From Phylloscopus collybita (taxonomy: Eukaryota; Chordata; Aves; Passeriformes; Phylloscopidae): a stretch of DNA of 64,000 nt. The notes below the pieces were generated by a model. The model ran no database searches and was not told the DNA's origin. It was given only the letters and a program-made list of their open reading frames with translations. Numbering within the stretch: the stretch's first letter is position 1; each line of letters opens with the position of its first letter. This document shows, piece after piece, positions 34,920 through 64,000 of the stretch. Location of the stretch: NCBI GenBank assembly GCA_027886175.1, contig JAJNNQ010000126.1:2118501-2182500 (forward strand), given 5' to 3'. A program made the position numbers and the translations under genes.

Positions 34920-36905
34920 TTTATTTACAGAATAAATCGCAAAAGTACATCACATTTAGTGCAAATGCAACTAATGATATAAGTTTATATACTGCTTTGT
35001 AAACTTTCCATACCTTTGTAAAATAAAGCTATTCTATTAAATTAATAAACTTGCCCGTGTTCCAACAATTACCAGAAATGGCAAATAAGGAGTTAAACTC
35101 TTCATATTTTGGACATTTTTTTTTTTAAGTTCCCATCAGTGGCTATGGTGGAATGTACCACTGCTTGGTTGATTGTAAAAAGATGAAGTACATTTGAGGT
35201 ATAAGATTTTTGTCTTTTAACGTTGATATATAAAATGCTCACTGGTGATATAGTAAAGATGTACAAATTTTCATCTTATTTGCCTTACTAACATTACCAT
35301 ATAGGCACTTTTCTACATATTCAAATGAACAGAATAACTCTGTAATAAGGCATAGTCCATGCACACCATTAGAGAAAGGCAAATAAAAAGGGAAGAGTTA
35401 TGGAGCATGAAATCTGCATGCGTGTGTAATGGTGTTGGGTACAGTTTCATCTCTACAGAGAAGATGAACAGAGAAGCTTTTCAACACTGTGCAGATCACA
35501 TGGAATCATTTACCAAATCTTCACTAAGTTACTGTATTATATCTCTTTTCAGGCACCTAGCACACTATATCAAATAAATCTGACTTTCAGCTTTCTTTTG
35601 AAGAAAATATATCTGAAACTTTTTTACAGATTTTAGTGAAACACCGAGCAGTCTCTGAAGCATTTCCAACTATAGGACATGGATAAAAGACCTCACAGTC
35701 AGTACTAGCCCAACGCAAGTCCTCTCGTAACAAGTATCTCCAGAACCAAAGGCAGGCAAACATCTGACATTTAAATTTTCACAGCAGCTAAAGGGAACTT
35801 TCCAGTATGAACTAAGCATTCTTAGAGCTCTGATGGGTTTCTGATCAAGAGGCAAATAATTTTCTACATGAACCTCATAGCACAGCTTTATTGAGATGAG
35901 GAAAACACATGCAGGATCTGAAAATAATGTACTCATCCTCAATCTAGACTGGGAATGTTGTTTTATGTAATCCAAATTACTTCAATAAATATTATAGTGT
36001 ACCTTCTCACAGCTTTGGGAAAGCCCTGGATATTATCCAAGAAAGCAGTCCACAGACAGCATGGACAGATGTCTCCTAGGTTTTAGGCAGTCTCTTGCCC
36101 TCTCATACAGAATCTTTCTAGATATTTCTGGATCATGTTTAATAACAAAAATTCTGCAGCACATATTACATAACTAAAAAATACAATAGAAATATAAAGA
36201 TATCTGGAAAAAAATAAAGCTTTTCACACTCTTACTCCTTCAGAACTAAAGATCGTCATAAGAGTAAGACAATAGAAAAGGCAAAGTCATAAGGATATTG
36301 ACAGCCCTCAGATATTAACTGGCATTTTATGTAACAAGATGATTCATTATAGAAACCAGCAGCAATGAACTGTGATTATACAAAGCAAAACAAAACCTAC
36401 CAACAAGTTACCTAGGTTTTACTGAAGCCACTCCTCTCAACACTCCCAAAAATACTACACAGATTTTTGTGCATATAAAGCACATACAGTATGCTATATG
36501 TGCATTTGTCTCTTGTGCTTTTTACACATGCACAAAAACTGCACAAGTACCTTAGGAAGGTTGACAATAAAATTCTACAACTTGTTCAAAAATTAACACA
36601 GTAGCCCATGTTGGTGATTCAAAGTCGTATGCGCTCCTCTTCTAAAGCAAGCAAATAAAAATAGAGCCATATACATGTTATCAATACATGTATTTATAAT
36701 TACACACTGACTCAGCAAGAAAGTTAGCAGGAGAGAGCTATTGTTAAATATTCAGCCCCATGGTGTTGCAACGCTTCTTCACTTCAGTATACAAAGCCTA
36801 GAACCTGGGCCATAAAAAGACTGTAGATCCTTCGTTCCAGCATGGAGTGCTTGATGCACGGTCACCTCTCCAATGTGGAATGCTCACCCAGTCTTGTTCT
36901 GATTG
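34920..36905 (-). other. CERT1: Probable CERT1 3' UTR terminal exon
   Basis: On the minus strand a strong acceptor (a T-rich run, then GCTTACCTGCAG) ends at 36906. The sequence after it is AT-rich and non-coding. AATAAA hexamers on the minus strand at 35886-35891 and 34920-34925 are candidate polyadenylation signals. The exon would be reached from the donor CAG|GTATAC found 9 nt after the CERT1 stop. The boundaries are inferred. Confidence 0.45.
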
Positions 36906-38065
36906 CTGCAGGTAAGCAAAAAAAAAAAATAAAAATCACAGCACTGAAAAGTTAGTATACTATTAGCAAAATGAGCTTGTTAAACAGATTAAGTGACATC
37001 AGGACTGCTATGATCACGTGTTAACTGTTGGCTTGCAATGCTGTGTTTTTAATACTTTACTACATTAGTTCTCTAACAATTTACATTTAAAATTGTGAGT
37101 CATTACACAGATACCCGTCACAGCAGAATGAAACAACTAAGACTTTTGGAGTCTGACACAGTAAACAGAACTCAAAAATAGAAGTAACCTATGTCACACA
37201 TAGAGCAACTGACAGACACTCATCTTCAGATATGACTGAATGATGCTAACACTATGTAACACTAGCACAATTCTGTGGTTTGACATGACACTTACAGAAA
37301 TTGAAATATATAGCAGGAGTCTAAACTAACAAAAATTAGCCTTATTTAACACTAAAGGGCTCAGATAGCCTCAAAGTGATCAAGAAATCCTCTTCGAATG
37401 TCATGTCATCATCTAACTGTTCAAACAACTTTAGATTAGCCAATAACCTATACCATTAAAAATATATCCATTGGCTTCAGAAAGCATCTGGAAGTGCCAG
37501 GTTTTCCTGGTTTTTTTCCTAGGTTTTATTTCCTAGGTTCATCAGAAAGGCTAAAAACTTTAGACAGAGTCTTCTAAAAACTCCCGTAATTCATGTTGGT
37601 CTGTCAGTGAAGTTCCATTAATAACAATCCTAGGTCAAAACTATTCTGTCAATACAAAAGAAAACTGACATATACTAATAATCTGTGAAATATGCAATTG
37701 TAAGTAGAATTTCAGTTATAAAAACCTCATGAGGTTCTAAAGTAACTTCAGTATGGATTTTTTCAGAACAAGTGCAAAATGCCTGTGACAGCTGGAAAAA
37801 AACAGTACTTCATCCTGTTTTACTTCTTTGTAAATTGGACATGTATGCAAGAAGTTTCAAGACCTATGAAAGTCTACAAAAATGAAGCTTGCTAACTTGT
37901 GCAGCTGTACACACGAATCACACGACTGTTTTAAAAAAGTACATTGCGTACTAAAGCAAGCACTGAAGCCATGCTAACCACGTAAGACATTTCTAGATTT
38001 TATACTTCCATTTGGCCCTTAAAATGGTGAATCAAGAACTTGGAAAGTATGTATACCTGCTAGTA

Positions 38066-61729
<23,664 letters not shown>

Positions 61730-61773
<44 letters not shown>
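61730..61773. repeat. A44 homopolymer
   Basis: Uninterrupted plus-strand A run, about 80 bp left of a minus-orientation CR1. Confidence 0.93.
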
Positions 61774-61782
<9 letters not shown>

Positions 61783-61852
61783 TTCATACAGAAAATAGGG
61801 TAGGTGGAACCATACACCTCCTTACACTTGCTTCAAAACTTCCGTTTCATCA

Positions 61853-62940
61853 CAGAATCACAAAGTTGGAAGAGATCTTCAAGATCGAGTCCAACCCACC
61901 ACTAACACCTCAACGAAACCATGACACTGAGTGCCATGTCCAATCTTTCTTTAAACACATCCAGGGATGCTGACTCCACTACCTCCCCAGGCAGACCATT
62001 CCAGTCCTGTATCACCATTTCTGTAAAAAACTTTTTCCTAATATCCAACCTGTATTTCTCTTAGTGCAGTTTAAGACTGCATTCTCTCGTTCTGTCAGTT
62101 GCTGCCTGGGGAAAGAGACCAACCCCCAGCTGACCACAGCCACCTTTCAGGAGGTTGTAGAGAGTGATAAGATCACCTCTGAGTCTCCTTTTCTCCAGGC
62201 TAAACACCCCCAGCTCCCTCAGCTGTTCCTCACAGGGTTTATGTTCCAAGCCCCTCACCAGCCTCGTTGCATCCTCTGGATGTGCTCAAGCATCTCAACA
62301 TCCTTCCTGAACTGAGGGGCCAGAGCTGGACACAGCACTCAATGTCCTTCCTGAACTGAGGGGCCAGAGCTGGACACAGCACTCAATGTCCTTCCTGAAC
62401 TGAGGAGCCAGAGCTGGACACTGCACTCAATGTCCTTCCTGAACTGAGGGGCCAGAGCTGGACACTGCACTCAATGTCCTTCCTGAACTGAGACACCCAG
62501 AGCTGCACACAGCACTCAATGTCCTTCCTGAACTGAGGGGCCAGAGCTGGACACTGCACTCAATGTCCTTCCTGAACTGAGGGGCCAGAGCTGGACACTG
62601 CACTCAAGGTGTGGCCTCACCAGTGCCCAGTACAGGGGCAGAATGACCTCCTGCTCCTGCTGGCCACACCATTCCTGATCCAGGCCTGGATGCCATTTGC
62701 CTTTTTGGCCACCAGGACACACCCTGGCTCATGTTCAGCTGCTGTCCCCAGCACCCCCAGGTCCCTCTCTGCCTGGGCACTGTCCAGCCACACCGTCCCC
62801 AGCCTATAACATTGCCGGGGGTGATTGTGGCCAAAGTGCAGGACTCGGCACCTGGACTTTATTAAACATCATCCTACTGGATTCTGCCCATCCATCCAAC
62901 CTTTCCAGGTCTCCCTGCATCCATCTTCCATCACAATAGG
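61853..62940 (-). mobile_element. CR1 LINE, ~1.1 kb, minus orientation
   Basis: Begins with the CR1 tail ATCACAGAATCACAAAGTTG and runs through TCCAACCCACCACTAACACC, CCATTCCAGTCCTGTATCAC, GCTCCCTCAGCTGTTCCTCA and GTGGCCTCACCAGTGCCCAG to CCAACCTTTCCAGGTCTCCC. Interrupted by an internal tandem expansion. Sense to CERT1. Confidence 0.93.
62300..62608 (-). repeat. 44-bp tandem repeat inside a CR1 element, 7 units
   Basis: Units beginning GTCCTTCCTGAACTGAGGGG and ending CACTCAAT. Unit 5 is distinctive (GAGACACCCAGAGCTGCACA). The unit is CR1 sequence, normally single-copy in the element. Confidence 0.95.
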
Positions 62941-64000
62941 TTTGGATATGCTCTAGAAAAAACATTTAAATACAAGAACCAAATACATAACACAGGGGAA
63001 CAACCACCAATTAAAACAAAACAAAACAAAAAAAACAAACAAAAAAACAACAAACCAACCCCCCCCAAGCCACCAAAAAAACCAAACCAACCAAACAAAC
63101 AAACCCAAACAAACAAAAAAAAACCCCCAGAAGACATAGAAAAGGCTTATTTTGCCCTATATTTTCCTCATGGAAATATTTACATTTTCAAAAACATTCC
63201 TGGTGACTACTTTGGGAGATTCCATCACACATGAAACTGGAGGTGCAACTTCAAAGCTTTGTGAATCACGTCTAAGAAATACCTTAGGACTAACTGAATT
63301 GCCAACAAGTAGAGAATATAAACACTAGAATATTTCAGTCAGAAAACATGAGAAGGCCTAAAAAGAATGCAAATATAATTTAAATGCAAACACAACTTTC
63401 TCCAGGCCAGAAATAGCAAGACTTGCATGAATTCTTCACATTTGCTGCATGGTACAGGGAATACAATAACTAGTTCATTTATGATAAGAATAAAAATCTG
63501 AATTCTCTTCATTATAATAAGGAAAAGGACAGCAGAAAAGCACTAAAATCATGGTAAGTGAGAATCAGTAACAGCGTTGTCACAACCACAGTACTTGGGA
63601 AAACCATAGGGGGATATCCCCAAGCAGAAAAGCACTGAACTCCACCATACTCCTAAAGTAGCTAACACTTGCAATAACCTGTTACAAAGTCTCTGTTCCC
63701 AATATTTGAATTACAGCTGTTTCAACAGAATTTTGTAGTGACAATGACTTTAGACACGGAATAGGAAATTCCAGCTTGACAAGCTTGCGTTAGTATTTGT
63801 GTGAATTAAGAATCACTCAGAGAATGACGAAAAGCTGCTGAAGAATTATAACATGACTAAGAATTTCCATTCACATACAGCTAAATAACTATTCTTGCCA
63901 TTTTATGCTTAGAAAAGAGCATAAACACCTGTCTTACACCAGGCTTATCACCATACCATTCATTCTACTTTCCATCACTGAAAAAACTGGGACACACTTA
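62941..64000 (-). other. CERT1 intron at the window edge
   Basis: Contains an A-rich (AAAC/AACC)n low-complexity tract at about 63015-63125; otherwise unremarkable AT-rich intron. Confidence 0.6.

Overview
This is vertebrate nuclear DNA from a bird, probably a songbird (passerine). The evidence is spliced genes with GT-AG introns, many CR1 LINE fragments, avian-type ERV LTRs, and a tRNA-Ile/CR1 composite SINE resembling TguSINE1. HMGCR and CERT1 are neighbours in mammals as well. Both are expected on the avian Z chromosome, which is background knowledge and not something the sequence shows.

Three protein-coding genes are present. (1) HMGCR, plus strand: coding exons 2-20 at 2611-17156 give a complete 882-residue HMG-CoA reductase with every exon phase consistent; the window opens inside intron 1, so promoter and exon 1 lie outside. 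Its 3' UTR probably ends near 18.89 kb. (2) MED18, plus strand, 29643-30403: two exons, 134-bp intron, 208 residues, in a small GC-rich CpG promoter block. (3) CERT1 (ceramide transfer protein), minus strand: the last 11 coding exons at 57605-38066, from the middle region through the FFAT motif and 26-residue CERT-L exon to the complete START domain. The 5' exons with the PH domain are beyond the right edge.

Layout: 1-2579 HMGCR intron 1 with a SINE; 2580-18890 HMGCR; 18.9-28.1 kb repeat-rich intergenic DNA (CR1 pieces, ERV LTRs, minisatellites); 28.08-31.23 kb the MED18 block, bounded by 49-bp inverted repeats and preceded by a 23-bp and a 22-bp tandem array; 30.5-34.9 kb intergenic; about 34.9-38.07 kb CERT1 3' UTR region; 38.07-64 kb CERT1 exons and large introns carrying a ~1 kb solo LTR, CR1 elements and the second copy of a ~1.1-kb duplicated block.

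HMGCR makes mevalonate for sterols and CERT1 moves ceramide from ER to Golgi, so both serve ER lipid metabolism. MED18 is a Mediator head subunit with no obvious functional link. It is compositionally foreign to its AT-rich neighbours and is not between HMGCR and CERT1 in mammals, so the MED18 block, with its flanking inverted repeats and tandem arrays, is the most unusual part of the window. I saw no evidence of a wholly new gene system.
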